Below, piece after piece: positions 1 to 5,007 of a DNA stretch of 5,007 bases (position 1 is its first letter; each line of letters starts with the position of its first letter). A program made the translations under genes and the position numbers. The notes beneath the pieces are model-generated. The model was not told the origin of the DNA and searched no databases. It worked only from the letters and a program-made list of their open reading frames with translations. The DNA comes from Candidatus Bathyarchaeum sp. Lineage in GTDB: Archaea > Thermoproteota > Bathyarchaeia > Bathyarchaeales > Bathyarchaeaceae. The stretch is taken from positions 1 through 5,007 of the forward strand of contig PIXT01000212.1 of the NCBI GenBank assembly GCA_003096235.1, read 5' to 3'.

Positions 1-21
1 AGGACTCATGTTTTGTTAAAA

Positions 22-29
22 TTTAAATA
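22..29 (+). promoter_or_regulatory. TATA-box-like element for the surface-protein gene
   Basis: An A/T-only octamer, TTTAAATA, lies 42 bases before the ATG at 71. Archaeal TATA boxes sit about 25 bases before the transcription start, which would place the start near 50-55 and give a short leader that just includes the Shine-Dalgarno site. The surrounding DNA is AT-rich, so the match alone is weak; the spacing is what supports it. Confidence 0.4.
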
Positions 30-58
30 ACCTATTAGATTATGCAATGTAGTTATTT

Positions 59-62
59 GAGG
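59..62 (+). promoter_or_regulatory. Shine-Dalgarno site of the surface-protein gene
   Basis: GAGG (within TGAGG) is separated from the ATG at 71 by 8 bases, a standard distance. The ATG is directly followed by a good export signal, so this site fixes the start codon. Confidence 0.6.
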
Positions 63-70
63 AATCTGAT

Positions 71-1192
71 ATGAACACGAAAATTGTGGCTGCTGCTCTT
101 GTTGCTGTGGTTGTGTTATCTGCAGTTTTTTTGGTTGCTTTGAACGGAAACCAGAACCCTAAAGAACAAAACAATAACACAATTTCTGTATGCACCAACG
201 GAGGACTTTTTTCAGTGTTAGACAACACTGTTGACTTGGTTGTTTTTCAAGGTTCAGTTACAGAGCAGGTTGACATAACCGTTAAAGCAGTCACAAACCC
301 ATCTAATGATTGTGCTGTGTACGCAGTTTCATGTTATGATTTTGGTCCAGATGGACTGACCTTTGAAACTCCCATTCAAATAATGCTCTATTACGACGTT
401 GAGGACTTGCCCGAAGACGTAAACGAGAATTCCCTTCAAATTTACGTTTTAAACGGCAACAACCTTTGGGAAGTAATTGACAACAGCCACGCAGACCCAA
501 CCACTCACTCTGTGTCTGCAACGGTTTCCCATTTCTCAACTTTTGCTTGTGGAGCCTCAGCATCCTCTAGCTCTGCACCCCCTGAATCAGAAGAGCCCGA
601 AGATGAGTTGGATGATTCTGTTCCTGACGGCTATTCTGCTCAGTATTGGTTCAAAGCAGACCTTTACCATTATTCGTTTAAGAGTCCAAGAATTTTGGAA
701 GGCGACCACAAAGACACTTACACCTGTGGCGTAAGCGCGTACTGGAAACCTGTTTCGTATGTTCAGTTTTATCAAGTCAAAGTTGTATACAACGGCAACG
801 AACCCGAACCCTTTGGCTGGGGACACGATTTCCGAGAACAGGATAAGTCGTGGGTTGACCCTAGTCTGCTGAGTTTTCGGGAAGGAAAAATTTTCTACCT
901 CAACAGCGACCCAACCTATGACGGCTACATTGGCATGATAGGAACAGGGTCAGCAATCGCAGGCTACAGAGACCCCGACACAGGCGAAATGACCGAAATG
1001 GAATACGGACGGCTCTGGCCTGAAGGATATGACGCCTTCTCGTTTTTGACCGTGCAAACTTCCATCGACGATTACGAGGAACTCAGCGACGTAGAAATCG
1101 GCGTGATTGTAGACCAAATGCAAACCTTTCTGGCAGGTTACTGTGACGGCTGGGAAATCTGGGTAAGAGGCGTAACACAAACAGAAGGCTAA
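71..1192 (+). CDS. Secreted or membrane-anchored surface protein with a ZU5-like domain
   Basis: A 373-residue protein whose N-terminus is a short basic head (MNTK) followed by a hydrophobic run at about residues 5-24. This is a Sec-type signal or an uncleaved membrane anchor; there is no lipobox cysteine and no clear AXA cleavage site. Residues about 45-160 resemble the ZU5-like beta-sandwich found in archaeal and bacterial surface proteins: YDFGPDGLTFETPI near 89-102, a YYDVEDLPEDV turn near 107-117, then a WEV strand and the closing VSATVSHFSTFA near 148-159. A Ser-then-Glu/Asp linker (about 164-183) leads to a C-terminal domain of about 190 residues that is rich in Tyr, Trp and Phe and that I do not recognise. 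Six cysteines (41, 81, 88, 160, 219, 358) could form disulfides outside the cell. The start is supported by the GAGG site 8 bases upstream. The gene converges on hdrA and ends at a probable terminator. Extracellular location is well supported; function is unknown. Confidence 0.85.
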   Translation: MNTKIVAAALVAVVVLSAVFLVALNGNQNPKEQNNNTISVCTNGGLFSVLDNTVDLVVFQGSVTEQVDITVKAVTNPSNDCAVYAVSCYDFGPDGLTFETPIQIMLYYDVEDLPEDVNENSLQIYVLNGNNLWEVIDNSHADPTTHSVSATVSHFSTFACGASASSSSAPPESEEPEDELDDSVPDGYSAQYWFKADLYHYSFKSPRILEGDHKDTYTCGVSAYWKPVSYVQFYQVKVVYNGNEPEPFGWGHDFREQDKSWVDPSLLSFREGKIFYLNSDPTYDGYIGMIGTGSAIAGYRDPDTGEMTEMEYGRLWPEGYDAFSFLTVQTSIDDYEELSDVEIGVIVDQMQTFLAGYCDGWEIWVRGVTQTEG

Positions 1193-1194
1193 CT

Positions 1195-1248
1195 CAACAA
1201 TCATATTAGAATACTAATAGAGGTAAATTGTTGAAAACAATCTTTTTT
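1195..1248 (+). terminator. Hairpin and T-run terminator in the convergent intergenic region
   Basis: Directly after the surface-gene stop there are three mutually complementary arms: CAACAAT (1195-1201), ATTGTTG (1227-1233) and AACAAT (1236-1241). The last two form a tight 6-bp hairpin with a GAA loop, followed at once by C and six T residues (1243-1248), the usual form of an intrinsic terminator on the plus strand. The first arm can pair instead with the middle arm, enclosing a further 6-bp stem, TATTAG/CTAATA (1204-1209/1214-1219). Read on the minus strand the hairpins have no T-run, so this site probably serves the surface gene and not hdrA. Confidence 0.55.
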
Positions 1249-1266
1249 CAGAAAACTACACACAGC

Positions 1267-3690
1267 TTACTTTTTCTTTCTTGCTAGCATCCTGTCTATT
1301 GTGGGCTTTAGTTTCGCGTTTTCTTCTTTGATTTTTTCTGGACCTAAAGCTTGGAGCTGTTCTGTCATCTCTCTCATGATTGCCGCAAACTTGACTCCTT
1401 CTGCAGCGGAAACGTACTCTACTCTGAAACGTTCTTTGCTCAGTCCAAGCTTCTCAAAAATGTTAGCTAACGCGTCCATGCGTGCCTTCATTTTGTAGTT
1501 GCCTGAAATGTAGTGACAGTCATAGGGCAAGTGGCAAGCACCAATCATTACCATTCCTGCGCCCTGCCTGAAAGCTTCCAACACGAAGTCCTTGTCTACC
1601 CTGCCCGAGCACATCACCCGTATGGCTCTCATCGTAGGCGGGTACTCAAAACGGCTTGTGCCTGCAAGGTCTGCACCAGCGTAACTGCACCAGTTGCACA
1701 GAAAACCTAGAATCTTCTCTTCAGGTTTATCCTCTAACGCCGCCTTAATCTGAGCCTCTATCTGCTCATCAGTGAAGTGCTGTTGAGTTATCGCATCATG
1801 GGGACACTCTGCAACACATGTCCCACAGCCATGACACATAGCTGCAGTAACAACAGCCGCCTCGCCTTCCTTTGCCTTAATTGCCCCATACGGACACTTT
1901 GAGACACAGATGCCACATTTACTCGTAACATTCTTGCATTTTCTCGGGTCAACACTGGCAATTATCGGCTCAATCTTCCACGTCGGCTGAGACAGAACAG
2001 TTGCAGCCCGGGCTGCGGCTCCACTTCCCTGAGAAACGCTGTAGGGAATGTCTTTTGGTCCTTGGCATGCTCCAGCCAAAAAGATGCCATCAACTGAAGT
2101 GTCCAAGGGCTTCAGTTTGGGGTGGCTTTCCATGAAGAAACCGTCTCCACCTCGTGTTATGCTCAGAATCCTTGAAACCTCATCTGATCCTTTGCTTGGA
2201 ATCGCCGCTGTGCTCAAAACAACAAGCTCAGACTCAAGCTCAAGGGGCTCACCTAAGGTCATGTCCTCTGCGCGAATGAGCAGATTCTTTGTTTTGGGGT
2301 CTTCCACAACTTGAGAAACTCCGCCTCGGATGAAGTTGACTCCAAGTTCGCGGGCTCTTCGGTAGAACTCTTCGTAGCCTTTGAAGTTGGTTCGCATGTC
2401 CATGTAGAAAATGTAAACCTCAACATCTTCGTGGTAGTGCTCCTTAAGCAAAACCGCGTTCTTCAACGCATACATGCAACAGAAGCCCGAACAGTACTCG
2501 TTCTTGTTGATGTCCCGTGAGCCAACACACTGAATAAACGCAACCGAACGCGGCTGTTTTCCATCCGAAGCACGAGTAACATGGCCGCCTGTGGGTCCTG
2601 CAGCTAGAATCAGTCTCTCAAACTCCATGGCAGTTATGACGTTGTCAAATCTGCTGTAGCCGTATTGGCTTTCTTCGTAAGGCTTGTACACGTCAAATCC
2701 TGTTGAAACCGTGATTGTTCCAACCTCTAGTTCTATGTCTTCGGGTTGCTGGTCAAAATTGATTGCGTTACGTGCTCCACAGGCTTCTACACACTTGTAG
2801 CATTCGATGCAGTAGTCCATGTTAATTGTGTAAATCAGAGGAACAGCTTGGTCCAGTGGAACAGAAATCGCTTTTCTAACACCCATGTTTTCGTCCCACT
2901 CGTTAGGGTACTCGATTGGGCAAGCGTCTCTGCATTCTCCACATCCTGTGCAGCTGTCGGCGTTGACGTATCTGGGTTTCTTTCTGATTTTTACCTTAAA
3001 GTTTCCAACAAAGCCCTCAACGCTGACAAGGTCGGCGTACGATATTATTTCGATGTTGGGGTGACGGGAAACGTCTACCATTTTTGGGCCTTCAATACAG
3101 ATGCTGCAGTCCAAGGTTGGGAAGGTTTTGTCCAAAGCAGCCATGTGACCGCCAATGCTTTCTGTTTTTTCTAAGAGGTAAACTTTGAAGCCCATTCCTG
3201 CCAAGTCTAGGGCAGAGCTGATTCCTGCTATTCCGCCGCCGATTATTAGGGCTTTGTTTGTTACTGGAACTTCCATTGTTTCCAGATTCTGCAATAGCCT
3301 CGCCTTTGCAACAGCCATCTTCACAATTTCTTTAGATTTTTCTGTTGCCTCTTTGGGTGTGCTTGGGTGGCACCAGGAAGCAAACTCTCGGATGTTTGCC
3401 ATTTCAAAAAGGTAAGGGTTCAGGCCTGCGTCGGCTACTGTTCTTCGGAAGGTGGGTTCGTGCATTCTTGGGGAGCACGCAGCAACTACGACCCTGTTCA
3501 GTTTGTTTTCTTTGATTGCTTTTCGTATTTCTTCCTGTCCGGGGTCTGCACAGGTGTAACGGTTGTCCATGGCCACTACTACATTGGGCAAAGTTTTGGC
3601 GTACTCTGTTACCTCTTTGACGTCAACAGTGCCTGCAATGTTAAGTCCACAGTGACAAACGAAAACTCCTACTCTTGGTTCTTCAGGCAT
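1267..3690 (-). CDS. hdrA: Heterodisulfide reductase subunit A fused to an MvhD domain
   Basis: An 807-residue iron-sulfur flavoprotein, expected to be cytoplasmic. In the known HdrABC-MvhADG complex HdrA carries the bifurcating FAD, and MvhD feeds in electrons from hydrogenase (or formate dehydrogenase). The N-terminal HdrA domain has CHCG (12-15), C47 and ACSPRMHEPT (71-80). The FAD fold has GGGIAG (151-156) with an acidic E174 closing the second strand. An inserted ferredoxin domain has C247/250/253/257 and C294/297/300/304. FIQCVGSRD (385-393) and YCSGFCCMYA (399-408) are HdrA signatures, and GIFLAGACQGPKDIPYS (535-551) closes the FAD fold. A C-terminal ferredoxin pair has C585/592/595/599 and C619/622/625/629. 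Residues from about 655 are MvhD: CNWCSY (665-670), C694, C719 and DCHY (724-727), candidate [2Fe-2S] ligands. A stand-alone HdrA is about 650 residues, so the extra length is the MvhD fusion. The ATG lies 2 bases after the polyferredoxin stop and has a GAGGAG site 11 bases upstream. Oddity: the C585-C592 gap is six residues instead of the usual two. No hdrB, hdrC or hydrogenase gene follows. Confidence 0.95.
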   Translation of the reverse strand: MPEEPRVGVFVCHCGLNIAGTVDVKEVTEYAKTLPNVVVAMDNRYTCADPGQEEIRKAIKENKLNRVVVAACSPRMHEPTFRRTVADAGLNPYLFEMANIREFASWCHPSTPKEATEKSKEIVKMAVAKARLLQNLETMEVPVTNKALIIGGGIAGISSALDLAGMGFKVYLLEKTESIGGHMAALDKTFPTLDCSICIEGPKMVDVSRHPNIEIISYADLVSVEGFVGNFKVKIRKKPRYVNADSCTGCGECRDACPIEYPNEWDENMGVRKAISVPLDQAVPLIYTINMDYCIECYKCVEACGARNAINFDQQPEDIELEVGTITVSTGFDVYKPYEESQYGYSRFDNVITAMEFERLILAAGPTGGHVTRASDGKQPRSVAFIQCVGSRDINKNEYCSGFCCMYALKNAVLLKEHYHEDVEVYIFYMDMRTNFKGYEEFYRRARELGVNFIRGGVSQVVEDPKTKNLLIRAEDMTLGEPLELESELVVLSTAAIPSKGSDEVSRILSITRGGDGFFMESHPKLKPLDTSVDGIFLAGACQGPKDIPYSVSQGSGAAARAATVLSQPTWKIEPIIASVDPRKCKNVTSKCGICVSKCPYGAIKAKEGEAAVVTAAMCHGCGTCVAECPHDAITQQHFTDEQIEAQIKAALEDKPEEKILGFLCNWCSYAGADLAGTSRFEYPPTMRAIRVMCSGRVDKDFVLEAFRQGAGMVMIGACHLPYDCHYISGNYKMKARMDALANIFEKLGLSKERFRVEYVSAAEGVKFAAIMREMTEQLQALGPEKIKEENAKLKPTIDRMLARKKK

Positions 3691-3692
3691 TG

Positions 3693-4556
3693 CTAATCAA
3701 GCTCCTCTGGCGCTAATCTGTTTGTGACAATTTTCTTGAGTTTATCTGCACTTTTAACGCGGGATTCTTTCACAACAGCGCTTCTTGACGCAAGTTTTTC
3801 AAGAGCCCTGTTCCACGCTCCAGACCGCACTTCCGTATGACGTACCTGTGTTCTGCTGAGTTCTAACGCGTCTTCTTCTGGACACGCAATCTTGCAAGCG
3901 CCACAATAAACGCAATGGGTGTCATTAACCTGCACTTTTCCGTCTTGAACATACAAAACGTCGGAAATCGGACAAACATCAACACAGTCGTGACAGCCCT
4001 CAGGGCATTTTTCGCTGTTAATTTTTAGGTTTCCATAAAACGTCTTTTCAACACGAACCGCGCCCGCTGGAAACTTTGTTTCACAAAAACGACAACACGG
4101 ACAAGACGCCTCATCGACCTCAATACTTACTTTGGCGGCTTTTTTGTCTCCCTTCACTTTGATGTTGTCTAGCGGGCAAGCATCCTCAATTTCGAGACAT
4201 TCAACGCCGCATTTGGATTCGTCGACTTTTATGTTGCGGACTAGTTGTGGAAAGCTTTCAGTCCTCACGACTGGAACAACAGGTTTTCCATCCACCCTCA
4301 AGTCGAGGGCACCAAAGGGGCAAAGGGCTTCACACATTCCACAGTAATGGCATTTTTGCTCGTTGATTGACACTGTGGGTTTTTTTGCTTTTTCTCCTTT
4401 TTTGGGTGTTCTTAAAACTTGTATTGCTTCTGTGGGACAAATTTCCATGCATATGCCGCAGCCAGTGCACTTTTTTTTGCTCAGGGTCATTGAATAGTTT
4501 TTGGCGTGCAAAACCATCTCTATAACAAGTTCGTCGTCGTTCTCGTTTCTCAGCAT
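3693..4556 (-). CDS. Polyferredoxin with six ferredoxin-type motifs, FwdF-like
   Basis: An electron-carrying iron-sulfur protein, probably cytoplasmic because it has no signal peptide. The start chosen is an ATG giving 287 residues. The frame stays open to a TTG at 4595 (300 residues), and later ATGs exist at 4517 and 4490; none has a clear Shine-Dalgarno site, so the start is uncertain. Numbered from the TTG, the cysteine motifs are C43/46/49/53, C82/85/88/92, C129/133/140, C165/168/171, C197/201/204/208 and C228/231/234/238. They form three ferredoxin-like pairs. Pairs 1-2 and 5-6 are complete. In pair 3-4, position 136 is Ile and position 175 is Phe where Cys is expected, so I infer five clusters in all. 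The layout, including ESFPQLVRNIKVDESKC (113-129), resembles FwdF, the polyferredoxin of formylmethanofuran dehydrogenase, but known FwdF is larger (eight clusters) and no other fwd gene is visible. MvhB-type polyferredoxins are an alternative. The C-terminal tail (about 250-300) is basic and Cys-free. Co-transcription with hdrA suggests it exchanges low-potential electrons with HdrA. Confidence 0.88.
   Translation of the reverse strand: MLRNENDDELVIEMVLHAKNYSMTLSKKKCTGCGICMEICPTEAIQVLRTPKKGEKAKKPTVSINEQKCHYCGMCEALCPFGALDLRVDGKPVVPVVRTESFPQLVRNIKVDESKCGVECLEIEDACPLDNIKVKGDKKAAKVSIEVDEASCPCCRFCETKFPAGAVRVEKTFYGNLKINSEKCPEGCHDCVDVCPISDVLYVQDGKVQVNDTHCVYCGACKIACPEEDALELSRTQVRHTEVRSGAWNRALEKLASRSAVVKESRVKSADKLKKIVTNRLAPEELD
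3702..3707 (-). promoter_or_regulatory. Shine-Dalgarno site of hdrA inside the polyferredoxin 3' end
   Basis: On the minus strand GAGGAG lies 11 bases before the hdrA ATG (3690-3688), within the last codons of the upstream gene. Together with the 2-base gap between the TAG stop and the ATG, it indicates translational coupling of the two genes on one transcript and fixes the hdrA start. Confidence 0.6.
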
Positions 4557-4595
4557 TTTAATTGGCAACTTATAGTCCTCGTTTTTGCATCTCAA

Positions 4596-4795
4596 AATGC
4601 AATTTAACTGACCATATTTTGTTTGTGAATTAGGTTTCTTGAGTAGTTATAAACCTTATTGATTATCTTGTGTGTTTTTCTTCCAGCTTTTGAGACAACT
4701 GCTGAGCCACAAAACAATTTGTTTGTTTTTGTCTGACAGTGGAACTAGTCTTTGAGTAAACAGGAACTGTTTAAAACGAGCCGACTACCGCCTGT
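4596..4795 (-). other. Non-coding upstream region of the polyferredoxin-hdrA operon
   Basis: I see no convincing gene here on either strand and no tRNA. The stretch holds the operon's TATA-like element (4647-4653), an odd-centred palindrome AAACAATTTGTTT (4712-4724) nested inside AGACAA/TTGTCT arms (4693-4698 and 4729-4734), and most of the large inverted repeat beginning at 4754. The symmetric sites lie upstream of the TATA element, where an archaeal activator or repressor could bind, but this is only positional inference. The A+T bias makes short palindromes likely by chance. Confidence 0.5.
4647..4653 (-). promoter_or_regulatory. TATA-box-like element for the polyferredoxin-hdrA operon
   Basis: On the minus strand TTTATAA (within GGTTTATAACT) is the best archaeal TATA match upstream of the operon. 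Transcription would begin near 4622-4626, giving a leader of about 30 bases to the TTG at 4595 or about 65 bases to the ATG at 4556. No promoter-like element is evident in the 2-base gap before hdrA, so this one likely drives both genes. Confidence 0.45.
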
Positions 4796-4801
4796 TTACT
4801 C
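4754..4801. repeat. Perfect 11-bp inverted repeat with a competing hairpin
   Basis: GAGTAAACAGG (4754-4764) is exactly complementary to CCTGTTTACTC (4791-4801), with a 26-base spacer. Inside the spacer a third arm, CTGTTTA (4767-4773), pairs with TAAACAG (4757-4763) across a GAA loop, so the left arm can pair with either partner. On the minus strand the right arm contains the stop codon of the small gene ending at 4796, so the fold would form at its mRNA 3' end. No T-run follows on that strand. Possible roles are an mRNA 3' stabiliser or terminator, or an operator. Confidence 0.65.
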
Positions 4802-4927
4802 TTTGTTTTCTTTATCGTTCAGAAGATACTCTTTCACTTTTTCTCTTAGCTCTGGAAAATCGGTGAGCATCTTTTTAATAACATTAAATCTTAGTTCTTC
4901 TATTGATTCTTCAGACAATTTCAACAC
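4796..4927 (-). CDS. Probable small acidic/basic helical protein, 43 residues, unknown function
   Basis: A minus-strand frame opens with GTG at 4927-4925, directly after an in-frame TGA (4930-4928), and ends with TAA (4798-4796). TTG codons at residues 2 and 4 are alternative starts. The product begins MLKLSEESIEELRF and continues through KKMLTDFPELREKVKEYLL; it is almost entirely charged and leucine-rich residues with one Pro, which predicts two amphipathic helices (about 5-21 and 25-36). Composition like this is typical of real coding sequence, while the opposite strand reads as an improbable Ser/Phe-rich string. There is no Shine-Dalgarno site; an AATAAAATA element at 4952-4944 would suit a leaderless or near-leaderless transcript. 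I do not recognise a family. It ends within the 11-bp inverted repeat and is about 240 bases upstream of the polyferredoxin ATG, so it is probably a separate transcription unit. Confidence 0.5.
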   Translation of the reverse strand: MLKLSEESIEELRFNVIKKMLTDFPELREKVKEYLLNDKENKE

Positions 4928-4949
4928 TCATGTTAGATATTTCTATTTT

Positions 4950-4959
4950 ATTGTACAAT
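4950..4959. promoter_or_regulatory. 10-bp palindrome upstream of the small gene, possible operator
   Basis: ATTGTACAAT is a perfect 10-bp palindrome that overlaps the TATA-like AATAAAATA of the small minus-strand gene. A dimeric repressor bound here would block the promoter. It is short and AT-rich, so chance is a real alternative. Confidence 0.25.
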
Positions 4960-5007
4960 TTCTTTAGAATATGCTTTTCTATGCTAAACGCCCCACAGCC
5001 GAGAAAC

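Noticed and set aside
303..563. Minus-strand open frame inside the surface-protein gene
   Set aside because: It is the complement of a well-supported secreted protein with a signal segment and ZU5-like domain; its own product has no coherent composition.
1888..1940. Frameshift or sequencing error causing the wide Cys spacing in HdrA
   Set aside because: The extra residues are a multiple of three bases, the flanking motifs remain in frame, and the rest of the protein is intact through the MvhD domain.
2746..3174. A 142-codon plus-strand open frame within the hdrA region
   Set aside because: It lies wholly antisense to strongly conserved HdrA ferredoxin and FAD motifs and reads as a Val/Phe/Ser-rich string with no recognisable domain, typical of a shadow frame.
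4655..4753. Possible tRNA or box C/D guide RNA in the non-coding stretch
   Set aside because: CTGA sequences occur at 4702-4705 and 4733-4736, but there is no box C (RTGATGA), no cloverleaf and no CCA-type acceptor stem.
4752..4967. A 71-codon plus-strand open frame starting with TTG
   Set aside because: Its Ser/Phe/Leu-rich composition is what the antisense of a Lys/Glu-rich small gene produces, it has no ribosome binding site, and its start lies in the inverted repeat.
4971..4985. Direct repeat ATGCT...ATGCT
   Set aside because: Five bases repeated twice in AT-rich DNA is expected by chance and there is no third copy or spacing pattern.

Overview
The window looks archaeal, most plausibly from an anaerobic, possibly acetogenic or methanogen-related lineage such as Bathyarchaeia. 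The assignment is inferred from three things: an HdrA flavoprotein fused to an MvhD domain, an adjacent FwdF-like polyferredoxin, and TATA-like elements (no bacterial -35/-10 pairs) upstream of genes. No rRNA or other phylogenetic marker is present, so the lineage is tentative.

Layout. Bases 1-70 hold a TATA-like element and a Shine-Dalgarno site for a plus-strand gene (71-1192). That gene encodes a secreted or membrane-anchored surface protein with a ZU5-like beta domain, a Ser/acidic linker and an unrecognised C-terminal domain. It is followed by a short convergent intergenic region (1193-1266) carrying a hairpin plus T-run terminator. On the minus strand, a two-gene operon runs from about 4650 down to 1267: first a six-motif polyferredoxin (stop at 3693), then, after only 2 bases, an 807-residue HdrA-MvhD fusion (3690-1267). 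The remaining 4596-5007 is mostly non-coding. It holds the operon's likely promoter, a perfect 11-bp inverted repeat with a competing hairpin, and a probable 43-codon minus-strand small gene (4927-4796).

How the genes may work together. In characterised systems HdrA is the FAD-containing subunit of the heterodisulfide reductase complex, which bifurcates electrons between ferredoxin and a disulfide (or other acceptor bound to HdrB/C). MvhD passes electrons into it through a [2Fe-2S] cluster from a hydrogenase or formate dehydrogenase. The co-transcribed polyferredoxin could be the low-potential electron wire, as FwdF is in formylmethanofuran dehydrogenase-Hdr complexes. HdrB, HdrC and hydrogenase subunits are not in this window. 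hdrA is the last gene before a convergent gene, so those partners must be encoded elsewhere. The surface protein is transcribed separately and has no evident link to the redox operon.

Most noteworthy: the polyferredoxin appears to have lost exactly the two ligands of one cluster; the HdrA C-terminal ferredoxin motif carries a widened Cys spacing; a small gene overlaps a long inverted repeat; and two separate sites share a three-arm, mutually exclusive hairpin design.
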